DNA of 64,000 nucleotides, taken from contig NZ_JBFNXK010000009.1 of the NCBI RefSeq assembly GCF_046054165.1, forward strand, positions 62,001-126,000, in the 5' to 3' direction. A program made the position numbers and the translations under genes. Position 1 is the first letter of the stretch. Every line of letters begins with the position of its first letter. Under the pieces are notes generated by a model. That model was not told where the DNA came from and did not search any database. It worked only from the letters and a program-made list of their open reading frames with translations. This DNA is from Celerinatantimonas sp046054165. GTDB taxonomy: Bacteria > Pseudomonadota > Gammaproteobacteria > Enterobacterales > Celerinatantimonadaceae. This document shows positions 53,977-62,612 of the stretch, piece by piece.

Positions 53977-56076
53977 CTACTGCTTACGCGCCTGGATTTC
54001 ATTATATCCACGCTGTTCAACGACATTATACAATTCATACTTACGAATCAGTTTCTGTCCACCATCACGTGTCAACGGTGTCCATCCCAGCGTTCCTCGA
54101 CCAACAGTCGAAGTAGTCGTAATCTGATCGAACGGGAATGAAATGAAGATCCCTTTAGTAAAGCTACCTTCACCGTACTCTTCACTACTCACATTCGTCA
54201 ATGTTGCATAGGCACCAATTCTGAAACCATTACTGAATTCACGGATCATGGTCAAGGTTGCACCTTTATCTTTTGCCAGATAACGACCAATGTTTAGTTC
54301 AGCTGTGATATGTTCCCATGGAAGTTGATAATAAAGATTCAAATGCCCAGTGGTTGTTTTATAATCCCGGAAACCAAATCGTTCATCGAAATCACGCTGA
54401 CGAACCGCATTCATATCCACGCCCACAGCCAATGGACTCCCCAATGGACGATAAAGTACTTCACCACCAACACCACCATACATATACTCCAGATATCCAC
54501 CATAGACTTGGGTATACCAATTATCGGCCGGGTGACCAAAATAGGTTGCCTGCAAGTCATTAACCCCAATATCCGATGTGGTCAAATATTCACGAATATA
54601 GGTTCTGACCCGAGGTAAATTACTGGGAGCATCATATTTGAATTTATCGTAGTTGTTGAGCATATTGACCGATAACGATCCACTCAAGGCGAAGTTATCC
54701 GTAAGTTGTAGATTGGCACCACCTTTTAAGATCACCTGATACAGCCAGAAACCATCCGGTCCCCCCATACTTTGGTTCAACCCCGGAGTCAGTGAAAAAC
54801 TCAACGGGTCATACGGTTTATGCCATACTTTTTTACCTTCCGGAGGCAGTGCATTCGTTGTCGCAGTAAAAGTTGATACCTGATTGAAATCGTAATCGCC
54901 ATCATGTGTTTTCTTGAATGCATCTCGTCCGATATGGGTTTCTGTTACTTCCATCCCATCTTCTTTCTCGATCATCCTAAACTGGCGAGTTTCAGAACCC
55001 GTCGAATTATAAGCAACCGCAGCACTCCGACGATCCGCATCTTTACGATCTCGATATTTCGTTTGAGTCCCGACCACAGTTAATGCGTGTGGACTCTGAT
55101 AAATAGCTTCTGGTTTAAGCCCAGCATTATCAGCGAACTCTTTCGCGATTTTATCCCAATCCTGATTATCTGAAGATGTAGCAACGGCTTTTAACGGTTT
55201 AGGAGCCGGATCATGCTTATACTTCACGACATCATTAACAATATTGGCATGTAATGTCACACCAAAGGCAAAGGTATTTCCACGTTCATAAGCGAGCTGC
55301 ACATTCATAAAACGAGCGGGTTTTAAATTTAATGCAACATTCCAACGTGACGATTGGTCTTGATTATTATCTCTAGGCTCATTCTGATAATCATTGCCAT
55401 CAAACTCCAGTTTGACACTCAGCGGTTCCCAAGGGGTTTGATATTCAATCCCGCCAAAGACCGATGTTCGCTGTCCCCGGAAAAAGTCATCAAAATTGAC
55501 TTTACCTGCACGAGTAACGTCACTACTCCCATTTGATCCCCTAGTACACATCTTACTAGAGGCCCGGCAAAATGGGTTGGATAAATCCCCTGCCGACCCC
55601 ATATACCCCCAGCCGAATCCCATCGTAATATCAAAAGGCCCGACTCGCTTAGTCGCATTGATGAATTCCGAAGAAAATAGTCCTGTTCCCCCTAAATCCC
55701 GAAAACCCACGGCAATATCCGGCATATAATAACTTTCTTGCCAAATTCTAAATTTAGCATCGACCCCTTTATCTTTATAATGTTGATCACCGGAAAGGGA
55801 CTCCGGACCATAAGCCCGGTTGGTAACATTTACATACCGAATGGTTGCATTCATCCAAGGAACGGGCTGCAAATTCACCGCCCCAAAAATATATGGATCA
55901 ATACGGGTATAGTTGAAACTAACATCACCATCCGTAGCCATTCGCGCTGTTGGCATCTGGATTAATCCAATCCCCCCAAAATCATAGCGAGACGGTTCTA
56001 CCTTATCTGACCAGGCTGCCCATCCTGACACTGGCAGCAAGCACACGCAGACACATAAATATTTTGAAAATTGCAT
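53977..56076 (-). CDS. yjbH: YjbH/GfcD-family outer-membrane exopolysaccharide protein
   Basis: Large exported protein of 699 aa, the usual size of YjbH/GfcD. Signal peptide MQFSKYLCVCVCLLPVSGWAA, then GGIGLIQMPTARMATDGDV, a family-like opening, and two regions of amphipathic beta strands that likely form barrels for polymer secretion. The ATG at 56076 is chosen because it begins the signal peptide; an upstream ATG at 56121 overlaps gfcC by 26 nt. Last gene of the four-gene operon. Role in secretion or surface attachment of exopolysaccharide is known only in outline for the family. Confidence 0.9.
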   Translation of the reverse strand: MQFSKYLCVCVCLLPVSGWAAWSDKVEPSRYDFGGIGLIQMPTARMATDGDVSFNYTRIDPYIFGAVNLQPVPWMNATIRYVNVTNRAYGPESLSGDQHYKDKGVDAKFRIWQESYYMPDIAVGFRDLGGTGLFSSEFINATKRVGPFDITMGFGWGYMGSAGDLSNPFCRASSKMCTRGSNGSSDVTRAGKVNFDDFFRGQRTSVFGGIEYQTPWEPLSVKLEFDGNDYQNEPRDNNQDQSSRWNVALNLKPARFMNVQLAYERGNTFAFGVTLHANIVNDVVKYKHDPAPKPLKAVATSSDNQDWDKIAKEFADNAGLKPEAIYQSPHALTVVGTQTKYRDRKDADRRSAAVAYNSTGSETRQFRMIEKEDGMEVTETHIGRDAFKKTHDGDYDFNQVSTFTATTNALPPEGKKVWHKPYDPLSFSLTPGLNQSMGGPDGFWLYQVILKGGANLQLTDNFALSGSLSVNMLNNYDKFKYDAPSNLPRVRTYIREYLTTSDIGVNDLQATYFGHPADNWYTQVYGGYLEYMYGGVGGEVLYRPLGSPLAVGVDMNAVRQRDFDERFGFRDYKTTTGHLNLYYQLPWEHITAELNIGRYLAKDKGATLTMIREFSNGFRIGAYATLTNVSSEEYGEGSFTKGIFISFPFDQITTTSTVGRGTLGWTPLTRDGGQKLIRKYELYNVVEQRGYNEIQARKQ

Positions 56077-56095
56077 AAACGGTCCGTCGATAATA

Positions 56096-56833
56096 TTAAT
56101 GAGGAAGTTCCTGAGCCGCATATAATCTCAACATCGATTGATTAAAGGCCTGATAATGATGAAATAAAGTATCTTTTAAAGGAACATAAATCACACTACC
56201 GGGAGCCAGATAGGCTTGTTCACGATTCCAGTAGCTTACACCAACCCGATAAAATGTCGTATCAGGGCTAACAACCCAAACATAACTGGGATCAAAACCC
56301 GGTAAACGATTAATTTTATTCATATACTGTGCAACAGTCTGTCCGGGGACAAAAGGCAATGAATCCGATTCGGCGGCGCCTCCCACCGAAACAGTATTCG
56401 GCCTAAGCGGCGCAACAAATGTATCATCCTGCTGCAAAGGACGATTTTGATTCGGGATCAGATCCACTAAATCCCAATCAAATCGCTCTAATACACGCCC
56501 TGTTGCAACAAATTTTAAGATCTGGTGATGCAACGATGTTCGAGTTTCCGTGTTAAATCCGCCATCATCCAGTTGATAAAGTAATGCCCACCGCAAACGG
56601 TTTTGCCAACGCTGTTCATCACGACGCAGCAATGCAATGCCCAATCGATAAGCCTGAGGGCTTAACTGCCACTGATTAATCACAGTAGCTAAGCGGCTTT
56701 TCGATGGAACTTGATACGTTTGAGGGTGAACAAATTGGCCTTGAGTCATCACTTGCAAGGCCATATCGCCGGCAACCGCCCGACCAGCGATTAAGCCAAT
56801 TAATAAAGCTATCCATCGGAGCTGATTTATCAT
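56096..56833 (-). CDS. gfcC: GfcC/YjbG-family periplasmic capsule protein
   Basis: Exported protein of 245 aa (E. coli YjbG/GfcC are 245-248). Signal peptide MINQLRWIALLIGLIAGRAVA. The C-terminal half, with ITL-like YVWVVSPDTTFYRVGVSYWNR and APGSVIYVPL, matches the ubiquitin-like capsule domain. The ATG at 56833 overlaps the lipoprotein stop by 4 nt; the open frame runs further upstream as a shadow. Helps exopolysaccharide export in the periplasm. Confidence 0.9.
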   Translation of the reverse strand: MINQLRWIALLIGLIAGRAVAGDMALQVMTQGQFVHPQTYQVPSKSRLATVINQWQLSPQAYRLGIALLRRDEQRWQNRLRWALLYQLDDGGFNTETRTSLHHQILKFVATGRVLERFDWDLVDLIPNQNRPLQQDDTFVAPLRPNTVSVGGAAESDSLPFVPGQTVAQYMNKINRLPGFDPSYVWVVSPDTTFYRVGVSYWNREQAYLAPGSVIYVPLKDTLFHHYQAFNQSMLRLYAAQELPH

Positions 56834-57504
56834 TGTAAGTCTCGTTGGAATGGTTTTAACAGAGTCAAAGTAAAAGGAGGTAAGGTAGGGATCGGGCGTT
56901 GTACCGATTTCCAAACCAGCCCATGCTGATCGAGCCAATAGTGATTCACCGTATGATAATTCAATGCCGGAATCACGTAATCTTCATCCACCTGAATCAA
57001 TTGTTTAGCATGATTAGCAATATTTTGCTGAACGGTGCCTTTAACAGTATAGTGAGTCTGGAAGGGTAGTCCGTACTGATATCCTGGCATCATGTCCACA
57101 TAACCACTTGCCTTATAATTGGCTTTGGCTAATCCATCTAATCCATCCGCCAATGGGTCGTGACGATCAAATGTAATATTACTAATATTGGCATCTTGTA
57201 AATGCTCTGTGCGAATAATACGCCCATAACGGGTCACTAAACTTTCTTTATTACTAGAAATCCAAACTCGTTCAGGACCACTCACCTTGGCCAACACAAC
57301 CATTGCCCGAGGTTCATCTCCCAACCGAATATAAGTGAGTGAATAGGGTATTTGCGCCAGTTGAGCATCACTCATCGTCGCATCAGGGGCCTTAATTAAC
57401 GCATCTTGAAACATTTGGTAAGCCATATGGCTGTCACTGGTACATCCTTCCAATAACAAAAATATACTGGCCAATAATCCATAGTGAAGAATCGGTTTCA
57501 TCAT
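56830..57504 (-). CDS. yjbF: YjbF/GfcB-family lipoprotein
   Basis: Lipoprotein of 224 aa with signal MKPILHYGLLASIFLLLEGC (lipobox LEGC). The mature part (IPYSLTYIRLGDEPRAMVVL, ERVWISSNKESLVTRYGRIIRT) fits the YjbF/GfcB family, likely anchored in the outer membrane. Second gene of the operon, 58 nt after the Gly/Thr-rich gene with a hairpin between. Confidence 0.9.
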   Translation of the reverse strand: MMKPILHYGLLASIFLLLEGCTSDSHMAYQMFQDALIKAPDATMSDAQLAQIPYSLTYIRLGDEPRAMVVLAKVSGPERVWISSNKESLVTRYGRIIRTEHLQDANISNITFDRHDPLADGLDGLAKANYKASGYVDMMPGYQYGLPFQTHYTVKGTVQQNIANHAKQLIQVDEDYVIPALNYHTVNHYWLDQHGLVWKSVQRPIPTLPPFTLTLLKPFQRDLQ

Positions 57505-57519
57505 AAAATTGCAACATAA

Positions 57520-57546
57520 GAAAGGCCAGCAAAGCTGGCCTTTTGC
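57520..57546 (-). terminator. Hairpin between the first and second gene of the yjb/gfc operon
   Basis: A 10-bp stem (AAAGGCCAGC / GCTGGCCTTT) with a 3-nt loop, 16 nt after the first stop. On the minus strand TTTCTTATG follows, a modest T tract. Likely a partial terminator that gives more of the first product. Confidence 0.75.
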
Positions 57547-57562
57547 TTAAACAAACACAACC

Positions 57563-57919
57563 TTAGTTGGTTCCGGTTGTACCAGTCGTACCCGATGTAC
57601 CTGATGTTCCTGTAGTACCCGAGCTAGAGTTGTTATTGTTAGAAACAATAGCAACCGTTGTTCCTACAGCAGCCGCTATACCAATTGCCGACAGTGTAGA
57701 GATCGTACCAGACCCTAAACCGACCGCAGTCGTACTTCCCGCAACAACTCCTCCGGCACCACCAGCACCACCAGCGCCTGCTCCGGCACCACCAGCACCT
57801 GAACCTGAATTGATGACTGATGCAGCCGCTTTCGAATCACCACCAGCAGTTGCAGCCAATACAGGCCCAGCCACCAGGCATGCCGAAGCGATCAATACAG
57901 CAATCGCACTTTTCTTCAT
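57563..57919 (-). CDS. Gly/Thr-rich exported protein, GfcA/YjbE-like
   Basis: Protein of 118 aa with a Sec signal (cleavage near VLA), a Gly-Ala-rich run (GAGGAGAGAGGAGGAGG), a hydrophobic segment (about 65-92) and a Thr-Gly-Ser tail of short repeats (SGTTGTSGTSGTTGTTG). E. coli GfcA and YjbE have the same low-complexity design and the same first position in their operons. Function unknown. Similarity rests on composition, length and position, not on conserved residues. Confidence 0.8.
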   Translation of the reverse strand: MKKSAIAVLIASACLVAGPVLAATAGGDSKAAASVINSGSGAGGAGAGAGGAGGAGGVVAGSTTAVGLGSGTISTLSAIGIAAAVGTTVAIVSNNNNSSSGTTGTSGTSGTTGTTGTN

Positions 57920-58330
57920 AGATACTCCTTATACACGTGTATCAGAATGTGCACACTCAATAGTAAAGCAAAATAAATTGCCCTACTAGTGAGTATACAA
58001 TAATCAATGGGTAACTCTAGATAATCTTAAATCTGATTGAATAGTGATTACTTCTATTTTAATCACAATAAATCATGTCATTTATACATGATGGAAGACT
58101 CACAGGAAGGTAAAGGTAATTTAAGTTTATATCTGATTTATCAAAGAAATTTCGATATGAAGGATTCACTCATAAATACCCCATACAAACTTAATTACAA
58201 ATACGCTAATACAATCTATCTATTCAACTAACTTTAGCTAAATTAAGGTATTTCACCTACTTAGGTAGCAACAACCATCGGGCTACAAACAGTGATTGTA
58301 ACCCAACAGTGAATATCATCATTCTTCTAT
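57920..58330. other. Promoter region of the yjb/gfc operon
   Basis: About 410 nt of AT-rich DNA. The 64-codon plus-strand frame at 58037-58231 has no ribosome site and unusual composition and is not accepted. No JUMPStart/ops element (GGCGGTAG) was found. Confidence 0.4.
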
Positions 58331-59500
58331 CTATCGATCACCACCGAACAAATCTCGGGTATAAACCTTATCAGAAACATCCTCTAATTCATCAGTCATT
58401 CGGTTTGTCACAATCACATCACTTATAGCTTTAAACTCAGATAAATCTCGAATTACTTTAGAATTAAAAAATTCATCATCATTCAGCACCGGCTCATAGA
58501 CCACAACATCGATCCCTTTCGCTTTAATCCGTTTCATCACCCCTTGCATCGCAGAAGCTCGGAAGTTATCAGATCCAGATTTCATAATTAACCGATAGAT
58601 ACCGACCACACTGGGCTTTTTAGCCAATACAGAATCAGCAATAAAATCTTTACGGGTCGTATTAGCATCGACAATGGCTCGAATCAGATTATTTGGAACA
58701 TCTTCATAGTTTGCCAACAACTGTTTAGTATCTTTGGGCAAACAATACCCCCCATATCCAAAAGAAGGGTTATTGTAATGGGTGCCAATCCGAGGATCTA
58801 ACCCCACGCCTTCAATAATTTGTTTAGGATCCAATCCTTTAGTAACCGCATAGGTATCCAATTCATTGAAATAAGCGACCCGCATCGCCAGATAGGTATT
58901 AGCAAATAATTTAATCGCCTCTGCTTCCGTCGAATGTGTAAATAAGATCGGAATATCTTTCTTCACAGCCCCCTCGACCAGCAAATTAGCGAACTCTTTA
59001 GCACGTTCACTCTGTTCCCCAACAATAATCCGCGAAGGATACAAATTGTCATACAGAGCCTTCCCTTCGCGTAAAAATTCCGGCGAAAAAATAATATGAT
59101 CCGTGCCAAAACGCTGCTGCACATCTTGAGTATAACCCACGGGAATCGTCGATTTAATCACCATTATTGCCTGAGTATTCACCCGTAAAACTTGCTCAAT
59201 AACAGATTCGATCGAATGAGTATTAAAATAATTCGTTTTTGGATCATAATCAGTTGGGGTAGCAATAATCACAAAATCAGCAGTTGCATAAGCCGCATCA
59301 CCGTCCGTAGTCGCTTTAAAATTCAGCATCTTATTGGCTAAAAAATCAGAAATTTCCGCATCTACAATGGGGGATTGTCCCCGATTTAACAGATTCACCT
59401 TTTCTTCAATAATATCAACTGCAGTGACCTCATGATGCTGCGCGAGCAACATTGCATTCGATAACCCGACATACCCCGTCCCAGCAATGGCTATTTTCAT
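58331..59500 (-). CDS. ugd: UDP-glucose 6-dehydrogenase
   Basis: Cytoplasmic NAD-dependent enzyme of 389 aa that oxidises UDP-glucose to UDP-glucuronate in two steps. It has the Rossmann motif GTGYVGLS (7-14), FSPEFLREGKALYD, and catalytic Cys253 in YGGYCLPKDTKQ. I start at the ATG before KIAIAGTGY; another ATG two codons upstream (59506) sits closer to the GAGAG ribosome site. UDP-glucuronate is a building block for acidic exopolysaccharide, and in relatives also for lipid A aminoarabinose. Confidence 0.95.
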   Translation of the reverse strand: MKIAIAGTGYVGLSNAMLLAQHHEVTAVDIIEEKVNLLNRGQSPIVDAEISDFLANKMLNFKATTDGDAAYATADFVIIATPTDYDPKTNYFNTHSIESVIEQVLRVNTQAIMVIKSTIPVGYTQDVQQRFGTDHIIFSPEFLREGKALYDNLYPSRIIVGEQSERAKEFANLLVEGAVKKDIPILFTHSTEAEAIKLFANTYLAMRVAYFNELDTYAVTKGLDPKQIIEGVGLDPRIGTHYNNPSFGYGGYCLPKDTKQLLANYEDVPNNLIRAIVDANTTRKDFIADSVLAKKPSVVGIYRLIMKSGSDNFRASAMQGVMKRIKAKGIDVVVYEPVLNDDEFFNSKVIRDLSEFKAISDVIVTNRMTDELEDVSDKVYTRDLFGGDR

Positions 59501-59750
59501 AATCATTATTCTCTCAAAATCAATAAGCACCGTCGCGCTTTAATACGACGCGAGCCGTTTTAAACAAAATGGTGATATCATACCAACATGATCAGTTCTT
59601 TGCGCATTAACTGCCAAAGTAAATCTAATTTATATAATCAGTACTATAATAGACACTAACTCAGTAAACTCCATTATATTTATGATTTTCAAATAAAATC
59701 ATTACTAAAATATTTTAGTAATTATTCAAATGTCTAAAAATTGAATATAT

Positions 59751-61142
59751 TCAATATACATTTCTACCCATAAATCCTTTAAATATTGTTAGAATAATAA
59801 TTTTTATATCCAAAAAAATTGACCAATTACGAATATATTCAAGATCATATTCTACTCTTTTTTCCATCTTCTCAAGTGTATCGGTTTCTCCGCGCCAACC
59901 ATTAACTTGTGCCCACCCGGTAATCCCTGGTTTAACCATATGCCGTAACATATAACCATTAATTACCTTACGGTACATCTCATTATGGGCTACAGCATGA
60001 GGACGAGGCCCTACAATAGACATACTTCCTTGAACTACATTAAAAAACTGGGGTAATTCATCTAAAGACGTTTTACGCAAAAAGCCACCAACAGACGTTA
60101 ACCGACTATCTCCTACTTTCGCTTGGGTTACAACGTTTCCATCTTCCATAACGGTCATACTACGAAATTTCCAAACTTTAATGGGCTTGCCTTGAATGCC
60201 ATAGCGAGTTTGTTTAAAAAATATGGGGCCTTTAGAGTTCATTTTTATTGTAATTGCAATAAAAATCATAGGAATAGCAATAAGCATCAATATAAATAAT
60301 GACACGAACAAATCAAAAACTCTTTTTAAAAAACTATTCATTCCATTTAATGGTGTTGAATAAATATTGATAACAGGTAAACCATCTACATTATCAACTC
60401 TTGAATTAAGTAATTCAAAAGTAAAAATATCTGGAACATAAAGAACAGTACATGCTGAATCAGATAACTCTCTCATAAGATCGCTAATACAGCTTTGATT
60501 AGTTATGGGCAATGCAATATAGATACGTTCGAATTTTTTTTGACGAGATTTTATAATCAATTGATTTAAATCATAAACATGACAAAGTGAGGACACTTCA
60601 TTGGACTTTATATTTTTTTCTTCATCATAGAAACCTTCAACTTTGAGCCCCATCCATGAATTACGGCGAATCCTTGATGCTAACTCTCCAGCCAGTTCTC
60701 CAGTACCAACGATTGCAACATGCCGAATATTATGCCCTCTATTTCGAAAAGAACGTAATAGTTTACGGGTCAAATATCGATACCCTAGCAAAACTATCCA
60801 AGTAACAACAAACCAAGTTAACTGATGACGACGTCCATAAAATATATTCTGATCTAAAATTGTTACAATGCTAACACCAATAAAAGCACTAAAAAACCAA
60901 ATTAAGGTAACCTGCCATGCCTCAGAAAAGAAAGGAGTAGTTCTCCATGAAACATAAAAATGTTGAAACTCAGATATAAAATAAAATATTAATATAGTAC
61001 CAATAGCTAATAAATACATACTTGTGGGAATATAATGATATCCATAAGCTATTAACAAAGTTGATATGAAAATAACAACAAAATCCATAAATCGAGTAAT
61101 AGCCCCAATATTGGCACGCCAGTTATAGATTAAATTATTCAT
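59751..61142 (-). CDS. wcaJ: Undecaprenyl-phosphate sugar-1-phosphate transferase (WcaJ-like)
   Basis: Initiating enzyme of exopolysaccharide repeat-unit synthesis, 463 aa, transferring glucose 1-phosphate (or galactose 1-phosphate) to undecaprenyl phosphate. It has four N-terminal helices (about 15-115), a CoA-binding-like Rossmann domain (HVAIVGTGELAGEL), a fifth helix near 275-295 and the catalytic domain with KVWKFRSM, TSLDELPQFFNVV, SIVGPRPHAV and the GWAQVNGWRG tail. GGAGT precedes the ATG at 61142. The sugar cannot be fixed from the sequence. Confidence 0.93.
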   Translation of the reverse strand: MNNLIYNWRANIGAITRFMDFVVIFISTLLIAYGYHYIPTSMYLLAIGTILIFYFISEFQHFYVSWRTTPFFSEAWQVTLIWFFSAFIGVSIVTILDQNIFYGRRHQLTWFVVTWIVLLGYRYLTRKLLRSFRNRGHNIRHVAIVGTGELAGELASRIRRNSWMGLKVEGFYDEEKNIKSNEVSSLCHVYDLNQLIIKSRQKKFERIYIALPITNQSCISDLMRELSDSACTVLYVPDIFTFELLNSRVDNVDGLPVINIYSTPLNGMNSFLKRVFDLFVSLFILMLIAIPMIFIAITIKMNSKGPIFFKQTRYGIQGKPIKVWKFRSMTVMEDGNVVTQAKVGDSRLTSVGGFLRKTSLDELPQFFNVVQGSMSIVGPRPHAVAHNEMYRKVINGYMLRHMVKPGITGWAQVNGWRGETDTLEKMEKRVEYDLEYIRNWSIFLDIKIIILTIFKGFMGRNVY

Positions 61143-61241
61143 TTTACTCCACGTTATATTACATTCCCTAAAATACAACTAACAACAACATTAATAATTA
61201 ACACTAAATCAATATAAATAATAGTTATACTCTTATACACA

Positions 61242-62612
61242 CTATTGTCTCAGTAACTCTAGTATTTCTTCTGTTTTACGTTGCATTAATTGGATATTAG
61301 CACGCGATTCCACATTTAACCGAACCACGGGTTCCGTATTTGAACTGCGTAAATTAAAACGCCAGTCTTTAAATTCCAGACTAATTCCATCGGTTTCATC
61401 CACATGAAGTGCATCACATTCATACGCCGCCCGAACACGCGCAATCGCTTGCTCAGGGTCCACTAGTTTTGAGTTAATTTCACCTGATGATGGATATGCC
61501 GCAATACGCATTTGCACCGCCTGCGACAAGCTTAAATTTTTCACACACAATAGTTCGGCAACTAATAGCCAAGGGATCATGCCACTGTCACAATATCCAA
61601 ATGTTTTAAAATAATGATGCGCACTCATCTCCCCCCCATAAATCGCATCTTCACTACGCATTCGCTCTTTAATAAAAGCATGACCCGTTTTAGACATCAC
61701 CGGAACACCGCCCGCATGCGTTACGACATCGATAGTATTCCAGCTCAAACGGGGATCATGAATAATTCGGCTTCCGGGTTGTTTTTGCAGGAAAGCTTCA
61801 GCCAATAGCCCGACAATATAGTAACCTTCAATAAAGTTTCCGTTCTCATCAAATAAGAAACAACGGTCAAAATCGCCATCCCAGGCGATCCCGAAATCAG
61901 CACCATATTTAATAACGGCATTCGCTGTATCAGCTCTATTTTCAGGCAGTAAAGGATTAGGGATCCCATTAGGGAAAGAGCCATCTGGTTGATGATGTAT
62001 TTTTATAAACTCAATCGGAACATTTAATTGGCTAAACCGTTTTTCTAAAGCATCAATCACATGCCCTGCAGCACCATTGCCTGAATTAACAACTAGTTTT
62101 AAAGGATTAAAATGCTTAGGAGTAATATATGAAATTAAGTGATCAACATAGGCATCTAAATGATCTAGCTCAGTCAATGTTCCTCGCAGGAGTTCATCAA
62201 CCGGCACAAAATCATTAGCTTCTACCAAAGACTGAATATCCCGAAGCCCGGTATCACCACTAATGGGTCGAGCACCTTCCCTGACCAACTTCATACCATT
62301 ATAGTTCATGGGATTATGACTTGCCGTCACCTCAATACCGCCATCGACAGGGAGAACCTGAGCCGCATAATAAATCTCCTCAGTACCAGTCATCCCAATA
62401 TCGATGACATTTACTCCCCCATCCATTAACCCATTAGCAAGGGCCTGCTTTAATGATTCAGAGGAAAGACGAACATCCCCCCCTACAATAATGTTCTTTG
62501 GTTGAAGATGCTGGGCATAGGCTCGGCCAATACGATACGCAATATCTTCATTTAATTCAGAACCTAATTCACCTCGAATATCATAGGCTTTAAAACAATT
62601 TAATCGACTCAT
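61242..62612 (-). CDS. manB: Phosphomannomutase
   Basis: Converts mannose 6-phosphate to mannose 1-phosphate for GDP-mannose. At 456 aa it has the phosphoserine Ser98 in TASHNPMNYNG, the metal loop DGDFDRCF, GEMSAHHYF for sugar recognition and SNTEPVVRLN for phosphate binding. It overlaps the guanylyltransferase stop by one base (TAATG), so the pair is coupled. CpsG is the colanic acid synonym. Confidence 0.95.
   Translation of the reverse strand: MSRLNCFKAYDIRGELGSELNEDIAYRIGRAYAQHLQPKNIIVGGDVRLSSESLKQALANGLMDGGVNVIDIGMTGTEEIYYAAQVLPVDGGIEVTASHNPMNYNGMKLVREGARPISGDTGLRDIQSLVEANDFVPVDELLRGTLTELDHLDAYVDHLISYITPKHFNPLKLVVNSGNGAAGHVIDALEKRFSQLNVPIEFIKIHHQPDGSFPNGIPNPLLPENRADTANAVIKYGADFGIAWDGDFDRCFLFDENGNFIEGYYIVGLLAEAFLQKQPGSRIIHDPRLSWNTIDVVTHAGGVPVMSKTGHAFIKERMRSEDAIYGGEMSAHHYFKTFGYCDSGMIPWLLVAELLCVKNLSLSQAVQMRIAAYPSSGEINSKLVDPEQAIARVRAAYECDALHVDETDGISLEFKDWRFNLRSSNTEPVVRLNVESRANIQLMQRKTEEILELLRQ

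Noticed and set aside
57567..57989. 140-codon plus-strand frame rich in Pro, Val and Ala
   Set aside because: It is the antisense shadow of the Gly/Ala/Thr-rich gfcA-like gene; the repetitive codons keep the opposite frame open.
58037..58231. 64-codon plus-strand frame in the yjb/gfc promoter gap
   Set aside because: No ribosome site, AT-driven composition (many Asn, Tyr, Leu) and no recognisable family.
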